64,000 nucleotides of DNA from Microglena sp. YARC (Eukaryota > Chlorophyta > Chlorophyceae > Chlamydomonadales > Chlamydomonadaceae): the NCBI GenBank assembly GCA_022414725.1, contig CM039465.1:4960688-5024687 (forward strand), in the 5' to 3' direction. A program made the position numbers and the translations under genes. The notes beneath the pieces were generated by a model that was not told where the DNA came from, ran no database searches, and worked only from the letters and a program-made list of their open reading frames with translations. How positions within the stretch are numbered: the stretch's first letter is position 1; each line of letters opens with the position of its first letter. Shown here one piece after another: positions 19,446 through 28,984 of the stretch.

Positions 19446-21986
19446 ATGAGTAGTAGTATTGTTCTTTTTACGTCCGCTTGGTTGCGCTCTCACCCCTTGC
19501 ATATAGGCAACAGCGTTTTGATCCCCCTTCGCCTGGCAAGAAGCAGCCGCTTGTTTCCCACAAATTGCCGGGTCAGTGGGACTGGTCCACTTTCGACGCG
19601 TCCGTGAAGGAAAACCCCCTGCATTCCGACTGGGGCATTTTGCTCGACCGGATTATCGTGATCGATTGTGATGATGAGGCTTCTGTTGCTCTCCTCGAGA
19701 GCTTTGCCGATGCCGATCCAGTTGTCAAGGTGGCGCTTGCGAGCTGCGCCATCCAGAAGACGATGAAGGGGCTTCACTACGTGTTCTCTAGGCCCTCTTG
19801 GGCAGATGATCTAGGCTACTGGGACGGTGCCCGCCAGGTGACGGGCATGAACATCGACGTCAAGACTCTCTGCAAAAACTCCACGCGGGGTTTATTGAGC
19901 GTAAGTCCCTCCGCGAACAAGAGTTGGCTTCGCGCGCCCTGGGATTTGGGCGCTCCACAGGGAGAGCATGAGGAGGCTGTCCATGGCCATGGCCTCTTGC
20001 CCGACATCCCCGAGTCTTTGCTCTCCAAGGTGTGCTCTCGAAGACCGGCGCGGCGGCGGCACAAGAGCGGTCCTGCGAGCGGCAGTTGTCGTCTTCTGGA
20101 TTCATCAGCAGCTGACGCCTCCCCAAGCCTGGGCCCAGGCCCAATCCCTCCCCCCCTCCTGACGCCCCCCCCCCATCCACCTGTTGGTGAACATGTTGTC
20201 CCCGAGCAGAGCCGGTGAGTATGCGTCGTGGATGCGTGTGGGTTGGTGTCTGCACAACATCGATGCGGATCGCATGCTCCCCCTGTGGATCGTGTTCAGC
20301 AAGCGGTGCATGGATAGGTTTGTTCCTGGCGAGTGTGAGCGTCTTTGGGTCTCGATGCGCGATGAAGGCTACACTGAGGCTTCGCTTCACATGTGGGCGA
20401 AGATGGACAGTCCTTCCGATTACACCATCTGTATGCATCAGACGGTTGAGAGCTGCAACGGTACGCACGCTGAGATCGCGAACGTCGCCTTTAGCCTCCT
20501 CAGGGACCGTTATGTTTTTTGCAACGCACGTTTGTGGTTTTACTTTGACGGGTCCCTGTGGAAGCAAGACAAGGAAGCTTTGCGGATCCGTCATGAGTTG
20601 TCCTCCACGCTCCGCGCAGCGTTCTTGCAGACTGCGCAACGCTTACGTGCCGCCGCCTCCATCTCGGACATGGACAGCATCAGCAACGTCTCTTCGCCTG
20701 ATCATCGTGACACCTCTTCCCCCCCCAACCGTATGCTTAAGATTGCCGCGCTTTTGCAGGACGCGTCCTTCAAGGATCGCGTGATGAAGGAGATGGCCGA
20801 GCTGTTTCACTCCCCCGATTTCCTGGACCGCCTGGACAGCAACCCGGCTCTGATCGCGTTCACCAACGGCGTGTGGGATTTGCGGGAGGCTCGGTTTCGC
20901 CAGACCGAGCCCGACGACCGTCTGTCCATCTCCACTGGGTTTGCCTACTCGCCCCACATCGATGATGCTCGCGCTGCCCAAATCGATCGCTACTGGAGCT
21001 GCATGCACCCCGACCCTCTTCGCCGCCAGTACATCATCCGCTCGCTCGCTCGTCAGTTGTTCGGGGATCACGGGTCTGATCTGTTCCACATCCACGCCGG
21101 TCAGAACGCCAGCGCCTCCAATGGCAAGAGCCGTTTCTTCGAGGTGTTGGAGCACTGTCTGGGCGGCTATGTTCTCAAGTTCGGTGTTGAGCTTCTGACT
21201 CAGAAGCAGCGCATCGACCCTGGCAAGCCCATGCCCGAGTTCGGCACATGGCGCGGCGTGCGCATCTTGTACTGCTCCGAGCCCAATCCCACCGAAACCC
21301 TGAATTCGGGCGTGATGAAGGACTTGACTGGCGGCGAGGCCATCGTGTATCGCTTGCTGTTCTCCAACGATGTCCACCGCTTCCGCCCTATGTTCAAGAT
21401 GCACATAATGTGCAACTTCCTTCCGCAGGTGGACAGCTCTGACCCCGGCGTCCAACGGCGCGTCCGCGTCCTCTCGTACACGAGCAAGTTCGTTAGCGCT
21501 GGCGACAACGTGGATCCGTCCCAGCACCGCTTCCTCAAGGACCCCGGTCTCGCCCGTGCCTTCGGGAATGACGATACCCTCAAGATGGAGTTCGTGCGCT
21601 GCTTGTTCTGCGCGTACGATCACGACTTCTGCTTCGACATGCCCTCTGTTGTCGCAACTGACAGCCGCGCGTATCTCGCCGACAACGACTCCGTCCACCT
21701 TTTCGTGAACGCGCACGTCGTCAAGATCCCTGGTTCAGATCCGAGTTCCGATCCTGATCCTGATTCCGATCCGGACTCCTCCTTCTTCACCTTGAAAGAA
21801 GCCGGCGCCTTGTTTCGGTCATGCGACTTTTACGATAACAAGCCCCGGACCTTCAAGGTCACCCTTCAGAACCTGCTGGGTGTTGTGTGCCACGAGCAGA
21901 AGAAGATCAAGGGCGTCAACTACACCAACGTGTTCATGGGGTTCCGACTCAGGTGGAACGATGACGACCCACAACAAGACCAATAA
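19446..21986 (+). pseudogene. second AEP primase-D5/SF3 helicase fusion, two frame breaks
   Basis: The likely start is ATG 19446: its first residues (SAWLRSHPLHIGNSVLIPL) align with the N-terminus of the primase at 13272-15809. The frame then changes at a C5 run (19523-19527), and again at a C10 run (20165-20174); a one-base length difference at each would make it continuous. AEP hallmarks: IIVIDCDD, KGLHYVFSRP and STRGLLSVSP. A PriCT-like region follows (EYASWMRVGWCLHNIDADRM). The SF3 helicase has a Walker A-like site AGQNASASNGKS (about 21097-21132), ILYCSEPNPTE, and sensor region MHIMCNFLPQVDSSDPGVQR with RRVRV. An acidic Asp/Pro-rich linker (about 21738-21780) precedes a C-terminal NYTNVFMGFRLRW. 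An intron across the Pro-rich part is an alternative to the second break. Role as for the first copy: primer synthesis and unwinding at a viral-type replication fork. Confidence 0.83.
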
Positions 21987-22057
21987 TAAGAACGCGGCGG
22001 CTTGCGCTGCTGCTGCTTGTTGCGTTATTGCAAGACGTCCTTTCGTCTAGCCTCATC

Positions 22058-22628
22058 CGGCGGCAGGACCAGTAGGACCAGTAGGGTCCTTTTGGTCAAA
22101 GTTCCCTATATATTCTATATATAATATTACTACTTTATGTAAAAGGGTACTACTAGTACTACTTCCCCTACCTTGTTTTTGCCAATCCGGCGGTGGGACC
22201 AGTAGGACTAGTAGGGTCCTTTTGGTCAAAGTTCCCTATATATTCTATATATAATATTACTACTTTATGTAAAAGGGTACTACTAGTACTACTTCCCCTA
22301 GTACCTTGTTTTTGCCAATCCGGCGGTAGGACCAGTAGGACCAGTAGGGTCCTTTTGGTCAAAGTTCCCTATATATTCTATATATAATATTACTACTTTA
22401 TGTAAAAGGGTACTACTAGTACTACTTCCCCTACCTTGTTTTTGCCAATCCGGCGGTAGGACCAGTAGGACCAGTAGGTTCCTTTTGGTCAAAGTTCCCT
22501 ATATATTCTATATATAATATTACTACTTTATGTAAAAGGGTACTACTAGTACTACTTCCCCTACCTTGTTTTTGCCAATCCGGCGGTAGGACCAGTAGGA
22601 CCAGTAGGACCAGTAGGTTCCTTTTGGA
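22058..22628. repeat. ~131-bp tandem repeat, 4.3 copies
   Basis: Each unit has GCCAATCCGGCGGTAGGACC, (AGTAGGACC)n, TCCTTTTGGTCAAAGTTCCC, TATATATTCTATATATAATA and GGGTACTACTAGTACTACTT. Copies begin near 22058, 22187, 22319, 22451 and 22580 and are almost identical. The AGTAGGACC subrepeat varies from two to three copies. This lies just past the 3' end of the second primase-helicase. Confidence 0.9.
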
Positions 22629-23246
22629 CAAAGTGTTCCCCATGTGCCCATGAAAGACGAGTGTACGCAGGTCAGATCCGACACGTGTGTTCCGCGCGCC
22701 CATGAAAGACTAGTGTAAACAAGTCAGATCCTACACGTGTTTCCGCGAGTCATCATTTGAATTCCCCTGCCCCGTGGATTTCTACACCATTATTAGGTTA
22801 CACCGGAAGGTGTGGTGCCGTACACGAAGCGGTTTCATTTTAGTATTCCGTTGACTATTGTATAAATAGAGGAGTGCCTACTATTACGCCTGAGTCTTTA
22901 ATTCTATCTTAATTCACTTGTAACCCAGAGTCAAGAGGAGTCACCCCATTGAGTCCCGTCTCTTGTCCCAGTCTCCTCTACGTGAGTTGTCTTTGATCCC
23001 CCGCCTCGACCTGTCTGACATAATTATCCATCCTTTTCGCGACCCGAGACCCTGATTTGCCAAGATTTGCCAAGATTTGCCTGAATACCCCAGCCCTTCC
23101 CCAGCGCCATATCCTTGTCCCGGCCTCGAGACCCTGAAGCCCCCCCCCGAAAGTACGTGCTCAGTGTGTGTTACAGCGCCCATGAAAATACGAGTGTAAA
23201 CAGGTCAGATCTGCCACGTGTTTTCGCGCGCCTCGATGCTTCACAC
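22629..23246. other. intergenic with interspersed host motifs, no gene
   Basis: Two copies of GCCCATGAAAGAC(G/T)AGTG continuing to CAGATCC..CACGTGT lie at 22645-22740. A third, with GCCCATGAAAATACGAGTG, lies at 23179. A short tandem TTTGCCAAGA occurs at 23055-23082. No reliable coding frame is seen. Confidence 0.5.
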
Positions 23247-23331
23247 GAGTCCGCAGCTGAATTCCCCTGCCCCACTCCGTGTGTCCCGCTCATACTCCAG
23301 ACATATTTGTCAAGCAGAGGTCTGCTTGAGA
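23247..23331 (+). repeat. interspersed ~90-bp element with CAAGCAGA/TCTGCTTG hairpin
   Basis: Starts GTCCGCAGCTGAATTCCCCT, includes GCCCCACTCCGTGTGTCCCG, and ends GTCAAGCAGAGGTCTGCTTG. The 8-base arms flank a 2-base centre. Confidence 0.8.
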
Positions 23332-23497
23332 CGACACGTGCCCCCCATGCGCCTCGAACCACGAGTGAAAGCAGGTCAGATCCGCCACGTGTCCCCATGT
23401 GCCTCGAAAAATACGAACCATACTTGACGCACCCAGTCCCCCAGCCATGTCAAACAATCTTAACCAAGTACCGACTCCACTCCAATTCTTCGCTCAC

Positions 23498-23614
23498 GAA
23501 CTCAGTGTGTTAGGGAGCATCCAGCGAACTCCTAAAGCTAATTCCGAGGGTGGAATCAGTGTGTTAGGGAGCGTCAATCCAGCGAAGTCCGAAAGCTAAT
23601 TCCGAGGGTGAGTT
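23498..23614. repeat. ~55-bp tandem pair
   Basis: CAGTGTGTTAGGGAGC..CCAGCGAA..CC followed by AAAGCTAATTCCGAGGGTG occurs twice (about 23500-23555 and 23556-23612). No gene is seen between here and 23780, which contains an acceptor-like GTTCGCAG at 23773-23780. Confidence 0.7.
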
Positions 23615-23788
23615 CAATAGTAGTAGTCATCGAGATCGAGAAAGCATTATTATCCAGTCATGTTTACTTTCATTGCTGCTAGTATTTGCGAAGTTCGCGT
23701 TTGGATTGCGCTGGCTTTCTATCTCTATGGCTCCACCTGCGATAGCATGAGCTGACCAACCATCCACCCATGTTCGCAGGCACTGAAG

Positions 23789-24145
23789 ATGGCTATGATG
23801 AAGAAGGGGGCTATCAAGATTCAGCTCCGAACTTCCATGTGTATGGATTCCGAGTATGCAGGAAGTGTGCCGTACATAAAGAATGGCATCTTTTGCATCA
23901 TCGACGAGGATGGTGTCGAGGATGTCGACAGGGAAGGGGTTCGACTGCGAGATTTGAAGCACTCTTCATCTCCTGATTTTAGTGTCCTAATCATGAAGAT
24001 GTTTGGTATGCCTATCCCTTTGCTGGTGAATTGCAGGGATTGCCCTGCGAATGCAGTTTTGACAGTCGATCACTCGACTACATTCGAATCATGTGACTGT
24101 GGTGTATGCCCACTTAGCATGGAGTCAGGTGGGGCTGGACGTTGA
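23789..24145 (+). CDS. unidentified 118-residue Cys-containing protein
   Basis: ATG at 23789, TGA at 24143. A 3' splice-like TTCGCAG lies just upstream at 23779, so it may be the last exon of a longer gene. The sequence has an acidic stretch (IIDEDGVEDVDREGV) and a C-terminal Cys cluster C-x2-C..C-x-C-x2-C (CRDCPAN, then FESCDCGVCPL) that could bind a metal. No membrane segment or signal is clear. I do not recognise the family, and a function is not assigned. Confidence 0.45.
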   Translation: MAMMKKGAIKIQLRTSMCMDSEYAGSVPYIKNGIFCIIDEDGVEDVDREGVRLRDLKHSSSPDFSVLIMKMFGMPIPLLVNCRDCPANAVLTVDHSTTFESCDCGVCPLSMESGGAGR

Positions 24146-24149
24146 TGAG

Positions 24150-24397
24150 GGGGGGGATTTAGATTGAGATATATTGATTTAGATTGAGATGTATTGATTT
24201 AGATTGAGATCTATTGATTGATCTATTGTAACCAGTTGAATCCGCCCACTCCTTGTCCCACCCCTTGTCCCACTCCTTGTCCCACTCCTTGTCCCTGTGA
24301 CACTCCAGGGAGTGTCTTTTTGAATTTGTATACGGAACCACCAAGCCGCAGCTGGGTTGTTGCTTGGCTGATGGTGCCACATGGGATCAGTCAGTGA
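24150..24397. repeat. GATTTAGATTGAGAT and CTTGTCCCACTC tandem repeats
   Basis: ATTGATTTAGATTGAGAT-type units repeat three to four times at 24158-24215. CCTTGTCCCACTC repeats at 24252-24295. No gene is seen. Confidence 0.75.
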
Positions 24398-24865
24398 GTC
24401 AGCAGCTCAATTCCACTGCCCCGCTCCGCGGGACCCGCGATCCCCCCTTCAGAATTCCCATAGTGTTGTCAAGCAGAAGTCTGCTTGAGACTATGCGGTT
24501 TTATTTGGAGGACCGGACCATCATTCACTATTGTTGCGAAAGACGCAACACAATGCGGCTTCAATCAACCGAAGACAAGTGTTCCGAGTGAGACTCGAAA
24601 AACGAGTGTAAACAAAGCAAAGTCTGTACAGATTACAGTCTTACACACACGAATCTCTCTCTATAGAACTGCGACTCATTCAATGCGCCGAACAAACCAG
24701 AATTCGCGCCCCATACAGACAGTTTTAGGATAGATCCGAATTAGATTTGTGTTAGATGTACATCGGATTTGTGTTAGATACGCGCCGGTATCACACCGTG
24801 CGCGACACCCGATGCGGTGAGATGACATTTTAGAAATTCAGGCCAAATTAGCGCATCCCATACAG
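24398..24865 (+). repeat. ~460-bp interspersed element, copy 1
   Basis: Starts with the hairpin unit (CAGCTCAATTCCACTGCCCC to GTCAAGCAGAAGTCTGCTTG) and continues through AACACAATGCGGCTTCAATC, CGAAAAACGAGTGTAAACA, AACTGCGACTCATTCAATGC, ACGCGCCGGTATCACACCGT and AATTCAGGCCAAATTAGCGC. The same order is found at 35504-35915. Only short open frames are present; it is probably a non-autonomous transposable element. Confidence 0.75.
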
Positions 24866-25051
24866 CTAGGGACGTTTCTCCCCCCTAACCCAGTGCTCTC
24901 TAGACGTCAGAATGCAATCCTGTCTAGACGCCCATTCAATGATGCCGCTGCCATTGAGAATCCCTATGCTGGCGTTATATCAACAGCAATTGCGATAGCT
25001 AATATCCGAAAGGTGATTGCCGGTGCTACTGCTTGTGTTGCTCGTGCCAAA

Positions 25052-25095
<44 letters not shown>

Positions 25096-25216
25096 GGATT
25101 TTGACAGCCCGTGATGATGTTGATGTAGCTACCGCATGAACCTGTATGGTAGCCACCTATGGAACGCATTCTGAGTTGAAATATGTTTTTATAGCTTTTT
25201 GTAACAAAACAAAAGT
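24866..25216. other. Ala-rich (GCT)n stretch, no supported gene
   Basis: A + strand frame at 24893-25114 ends in a poly-alanine run encoded by about 14 GCT repeats (25052-25093), preceded by IRKVIAGATACVARAKA. The run is an expanded trinucleotide repeat. The rest of the frame (VISTAIAIAN) could be a short exon, but I cannot support a gene. Confidence 0.45.
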
Positions 25217-25370
25217 TTGGAATTCCACTGCACCGCTCCGCGGTGCCCGCCCTCCCCCCTTCAGAAAAACCCATTCGCCCCATGCATGGGATCAGACAGT
25301 GAGTCAGCAGCTGAATTCCACTGCACCGCTCCGCGGTGCCCGCCCTCCCCCCTTCAGAAAAACCCATTCG
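25217..25370 (+). repeat. two partial copies of the interspersed element head
   Basis: GAATTCCACTGCACCGCTCC GCGG.. and CCCTCCCCCCTTCAGAAAAA occur at 25220 and 25313 in direct orientation, about 93 bp apart. Both stop before the CAAGCAGA hairpin and run into CCCATTCGCCC. Confidence 0.8.
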
Positions 25371-25379
25371 CCCAAAAAA

Positions 25380-25460
25380 GATGCTATTCGTATGATTTGA
25401 ACCTGCCCTTCAAAGCCTCCAGCCCCGGTCCTTCAACCTTGCCACTAGACCATCAAGCGG
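25380..25460 (-). other. tRNA-like sequence (pseudo-tRNA or SINE head candidate)
   Basis: On the minus strand TGGTCTAGTGG (25442-25452) matches an RNA polymerase III A box and GGTTCAAATCA (25393-25403) a B box, about 38 bases apart. The end GCT..AGC can pair for only about three bases, and I cannot form good T- or anticodon-arm stems. It is not a functional tRNA by eye; a tRNA-derived SINE head is possible. Confidence 0.3.
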
Positions 25461-26771
25461 AGTTCAAATTAGACACGTGGTACGATCAAAATATTATAGA
25501 CCAACACATTGTGTCCATCCTTGCTTGGAGGGGAGAGACCGGTGTCAGCTGTACTACAGAGGCGTCTCGTCAATCCCCGTCCACGTCACCCCCTCGTTTC
25601 TTTGGGGGCGGACCTGCGGACCCGGATTCCCTACACTCTACACTCTACACTCTACACACTACACACGAGACATTCGGCTGACTGACGACGCCTCTAAGGA
25701 CAGCAGAAGCCAACATATATATTCCTTGGAAGCTTCGAGAGCGGACCTACGACTTGGCTTGCGAGTTTCGCAAAGTTCACTCGCGATTCTGATACCGGAG
25801 ATCGCGGAAACGTATTGAATAGGTGAGTTTGCATGGGAAACGCTTCTTTAAACTTTCACTTCTGACACCAACCAAGAAAGTTAGGGGATCTCAAAGTTGT
25901 GACCCCCCCTTGCTGCGCAGATTCTCATTCACGACGAATTCGAGGACCAGAGCGTCTATTATAATCATCGTGAAAGGAGGTGAGTCTCGCGAGATTGGAA
26001 GGCGATCGACTTGAGGAGATACATGTACCTGTTGAGGGGGGTGGGGACCTGCAAGCAAGCTATCAGGGTGCAGGAAGAGGGACAGTCGATGTCGATATCT
26101 GAGTTGTGAGTGAGAGTTGGGGCTCGAGCAGTTGAATGTGGGATGGATGTGTGGTGAGAGGCTGCATGGGCAGAAGCAAGGGCTGCACTATGGGGTCTCA
26201 TTGGGAATTTGGTATCTGGGTAGGCAGGGGTGGGCAGAGGTAGGCTAACTGAGGGGATGGGAAAGAGCATGGAGGGCATGGGGGATTGAATGGGTTTCCC
26301 TGTTTCAGCTGGTTTAGTTCAAATCATGCCGTTCGAGATACAGTGGATGGGTGATACGGCATGGTGGAGCGCCATTCCCACCGCCATGCCATTCGGGAAA
26401 AGCTCAGGGGTTGGGGAGTGGCTATGGTTCACATTGATCAGCAGTCGTATTACCAGATCCCGGGGGATGTGTGAAGCGTGGCATATACAGTTGTTCTCAA
26501 ATAATTCTGGGACACCCTTTATGATACCGGAAACCCGCTACAGGTCTGTGGTTCACTACAATTTTTTTTTGAGGAGTCTCAGGAAGGTTTGTAAGATATG
26601 CAACGTGTCCCAGCAAGAGCTCCCTACATCGATGGGTCAATGCTGATCATTTTACTATGTACGATCCTTGAGGGTTCGATGATGATGATGATGCATAGCT
26701 GTATGCACTCTTGCATCCACAACGCGTACCCAAGTGTCATGTGCATTTTCATGTGCGCGTTTGCACTACAG
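25461..26771. other. intergenic, no gene supported
   Basis: Contains CACTCTACACTCTACACTC simple sequence at 25634-25665, and (GAT)n at about 26680-26693. GTACGATCCTTGAGGGTTC at 26658 is shared with 12396 and 12736. Frames are short and conflicting. A pyrimidine-containing acceptor-like TTTGCACTACAG at 26760-26771 leads into the protease exon. Confidence 0.45.
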
Positions 26772-26772
26772 G

Positions 26773-27459
26773 ATGGGAGATGCTTGGGTAAAGTATAACA
26801 TGGCCAGGTTGCGGATAAACTTGGATGCTGGTGTGGACCCGGTGTACGTAGGTGCTGCAGTGGAGATGCTCGACCAGGCAGTGTATGCCAAGGTGTCACC
26901 ATTGGTAGTGAAGCTGCTTGGATTCAGTCAGGACGGAAGCCTAGTTGGTCAGTTCAGCGGCTTCATGCATGGGGAAGTCATCGTGGCAGCAGGACACATG
27001 CAGGGGTTCTGCGGCAAGCCCCCAGGCAGTACATCACCGGCTGTGGCCTTCAAGGCAAGGTACCCAACAGACGGCTTTGAGGAGGATTTGGAGGTCGTGG
27101 CCCCATCACCTCCAGGCAATGTGCCTGACCTCATTCTGTTGAAGGGTTCCCGCTCTGCCACGAGCCTTGGGGCCACTGATCTTGAAATCATGGCGTCAGT
27201 GTACGCACTGGGGTACACAGGCACAGAGAACAAGCCCAGTTGCTCCAAGGGCTCACTATCCAGCACCATGCCTGGCGCAGTGGCCATCACTGCACACGCA
27301 GATGACGGGTTTTCAGGCGGACCAGTGGTCGACAAGCATGGCCGTCTGCTGGGGGTCGTGAAGGGCGCACTTGGCACCACAATCATGCGCATCGGCATCA
27401 CCCCCAACTACGACCTTCACACCTACCTGCTTCAAGCAGGATATCCAGGCTTGATCTAA
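26773..27459 (+). CDS. trypsin-like serine protease domain
   Basis: From ATG 26773 the frame encodes 228 residues; it is open a little further upstream without ATG, and an acceptor AG at 26770-26771 suggests earlier exons. The chymotrypsin-fold triad can be placed: His in IVAAGHMQG (the family usually has AAHC or GHV), Asp in VPDLILLKG, and Ser in DDGFSGGPVVDKHG. The GxSGGP(V) motif followed by GRLLGVV is characteristic. The short catalytic unit without disulphide pattern, and the G-H-M form, are closer to HtrA- or viral-type trypsin-like peptidases than to secreted trypsins. There is no signal peptide in the visible part and no PDZ domain after it. It stands alone between repeats. Confidence 0.7.
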   Translation: MGDAWVKYNMARLRINLDAGVDPVYVGAAVEMLDQAVYAKVSPLVVKLLGFSQDGSLVGQFSGFMHGEVIVAAGHMQGFCGKPPGSTSPAVAFKARYPTDGFEEDLEVVAPSPPGNVPDLILLKGSRSATSLGATDLEIMASVYALGYTGTENKPSCSKGSLSSTMPGAVAITAHADDGFSGGPVVDKHGRLLGVVKGALGTTIMRIGITPNYDLHTYLLQAGYPGLI

Positions 27460-28040
27460 GCCCATGTTTGCAAGCACCAGTGGCATGATGCAGGATGCCT
27501 ATTCTGGAACCATGTAGCAAAGTGCAGAAGCGGTGATAGGGCAGGAGTTCGCTTCCGGCCTGCATTTTGGTGCACCATGGTTATTAGCTTGCTTGGTTTT
27601 TCACAAGCCTACTCTTCCGCAACCCTATTCAATTGTATGACTGATCTGGACTTCATGTCCGATAAATTTTACGACTTTCCACTTCCAATGGAAGTATGTT
27701 ACATGCACGTCGATAACGATGGCATGTAATAATCTTCGCACAGGCTTTCTTTTTTCTTGCAACAGATGTTTTAGTTCACCTTCATACATATCTTGTAACA
27801 TTGCCACTGTGTCGGGAAATGAATCTGAGTCTGCATGGTGATACCTCATGGTGCACAATTGTGGTCTACACTTGTTTTCATACAGCTAGGGACATTTGAT
27901 AGTGGGACACCTTGTCTTTTGAGGCTTTTGAAAAGTTGACCAATCGCGCGGTGTCTGACCTCTGCATCAATCATGATAACGTGCGCTTGTGTATAGTTTT
28001 TTGAACATTGTTTATATAATCCTTGTCACCTCGTCACTAC
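27460..28040. other. intergenic, no gene supported
   Basis: A 77-codon minus-strand frame (27625-27858) lacks recognisable features and is not called. TCATACAGCTAGGGACATTT at about 27879 echoes a phrase near 24860 (CATACAGCTAGGGACGTTTC), so part of this belongs to an interspersed repeat. Confidence 0.4.
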
Positions 28041-28170
28041 CCTTCTGGTTTACCGTACTTTCCGCTGGTGTGCCGTATCGCCATTCAGGGGGTAGCAATG
28101 ACGACTTGAGTGACGAGGTATGCAACCCAGCACACATTTGGGGGATCAACAACACCGCCCCAAAGCAATC
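28041..28170. repeat. uninterrupted copy of the LINE target repeat
   Basis: CTGGTTTACCGTACTTTCCG continues through GTGTGCCGTATCGCCATTCA and GAGTGACGAGGTATGCAACC to GGGGGATCAACAACACC. The first half matches the end of the 240-bp direct repeats at 28741-28980 and 34532-34771. The second half matches the host sequence after 34771. It therefore represents an allele-like or paralogous site without the retroelement. Confidence 0.7.
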
Positions 28171-28308
28171 TGTCACACACCTCGTCGATGAGTGGTTACA
28201 ATGGTTACAATGGTTACAAGGTTACAATTGGTGAGAAAGAGAATTCAGATGATGACTCGCCTCTCCATGAAGAAAGAAGGAGCCCGTCCTCATTGTCCAT
28301 CTGACTAC

Positions 28309-28603
28309 ACATGCAAACGGCGGAAAGCTGTCGCCTCCTCATTGTCCATCTGACTCCACATGCAAACAGCGGAAAGCTGTCGCCTCCTCATTGTCCATCT
28401 GACTCCACATGCAAACAGCGGAAACCTGTCCCCTCCTTCTCGTCCATCTGACTCCACATGCAAACGGCGGAAAGCTGTCGCCTCCTCATTGTCCATCTTA
28501 CTCCACATGCAAACAGCGGAAACCTGTCGCCTCCTTCTCGTCCATCTGACTCCACATGCAAACGGCGGAAACATGTCGTCTCTTTCCCGTCCATTAGACC
28601 ACG
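28309..28603. repeat. 49-bp minisatellite, 6 units
   Basis: Units of CCACATGCAAACAGCGGAAA, (G/C)CTGTCGCCTCCT and CATTGTCCATCTGACT repeat six times; units two, three, four and five differ at a handful of sites. The reverse complement matches the 52-bp repeat and its flank at 12849-13215. Periodic open frames on both strands are artefacts. Confidence 0.9.
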
Positions 28604-28740
28604 CACTCACAGCGACGGATTTCCAACCGGAGTACACGAACGGGGAAACATGCCCTCTCACACCCAGGCTTCGCGACACAACATCTTAGGATATAGAGAG
28701 AGGATGGTGGTCTCAAGCAGACTCCTGCTCGACAACTATA

Positions 28741-28980
28741 TTGGTTTTATGAAGGGGGATGGTGGTTCCTCCCACAAAAGGTGACGGGTGACGGGTCTGT
28801 GGAACTCCCCCCGCATAATGTAATTCAATCAACCATTTCTATTTGATTTATTATTCAATGTTTAAAAAACTATACACAACCCTACACACCCTTCACTCCA
28901 CATCTGGTTTTCTGTACTTTCTGCTGGAGTGCCGTATCGCAATTCAGAGGGCAACGGTGACGGGTTGAGTGACGGGTTGA
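28741..28980. repeat. 240-bp direct repeat flanking the retroelement, 5' copy
   Basis: Begins TTGGTTTTATGAAGGGGGAT and ends GAGTGACGGGTTGA. It differs from 34532-34771 at four positions that I can see. Upstream it continues naturally from a host hairpin unit (TCAAGCAGACTCCTGCTCGA), while downstream it stops at the retroelement 5' end. Confidence 0.9.
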
Positions 28981-28984
28981 CCTT

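Noticed and set aside
20643..21716. 357-codon minus-strand frame opposite primase 2
   Set aside because: It is the complement of a strongly conserved helicase coding region in GC-rich DNA, and its own sequence has no domain.
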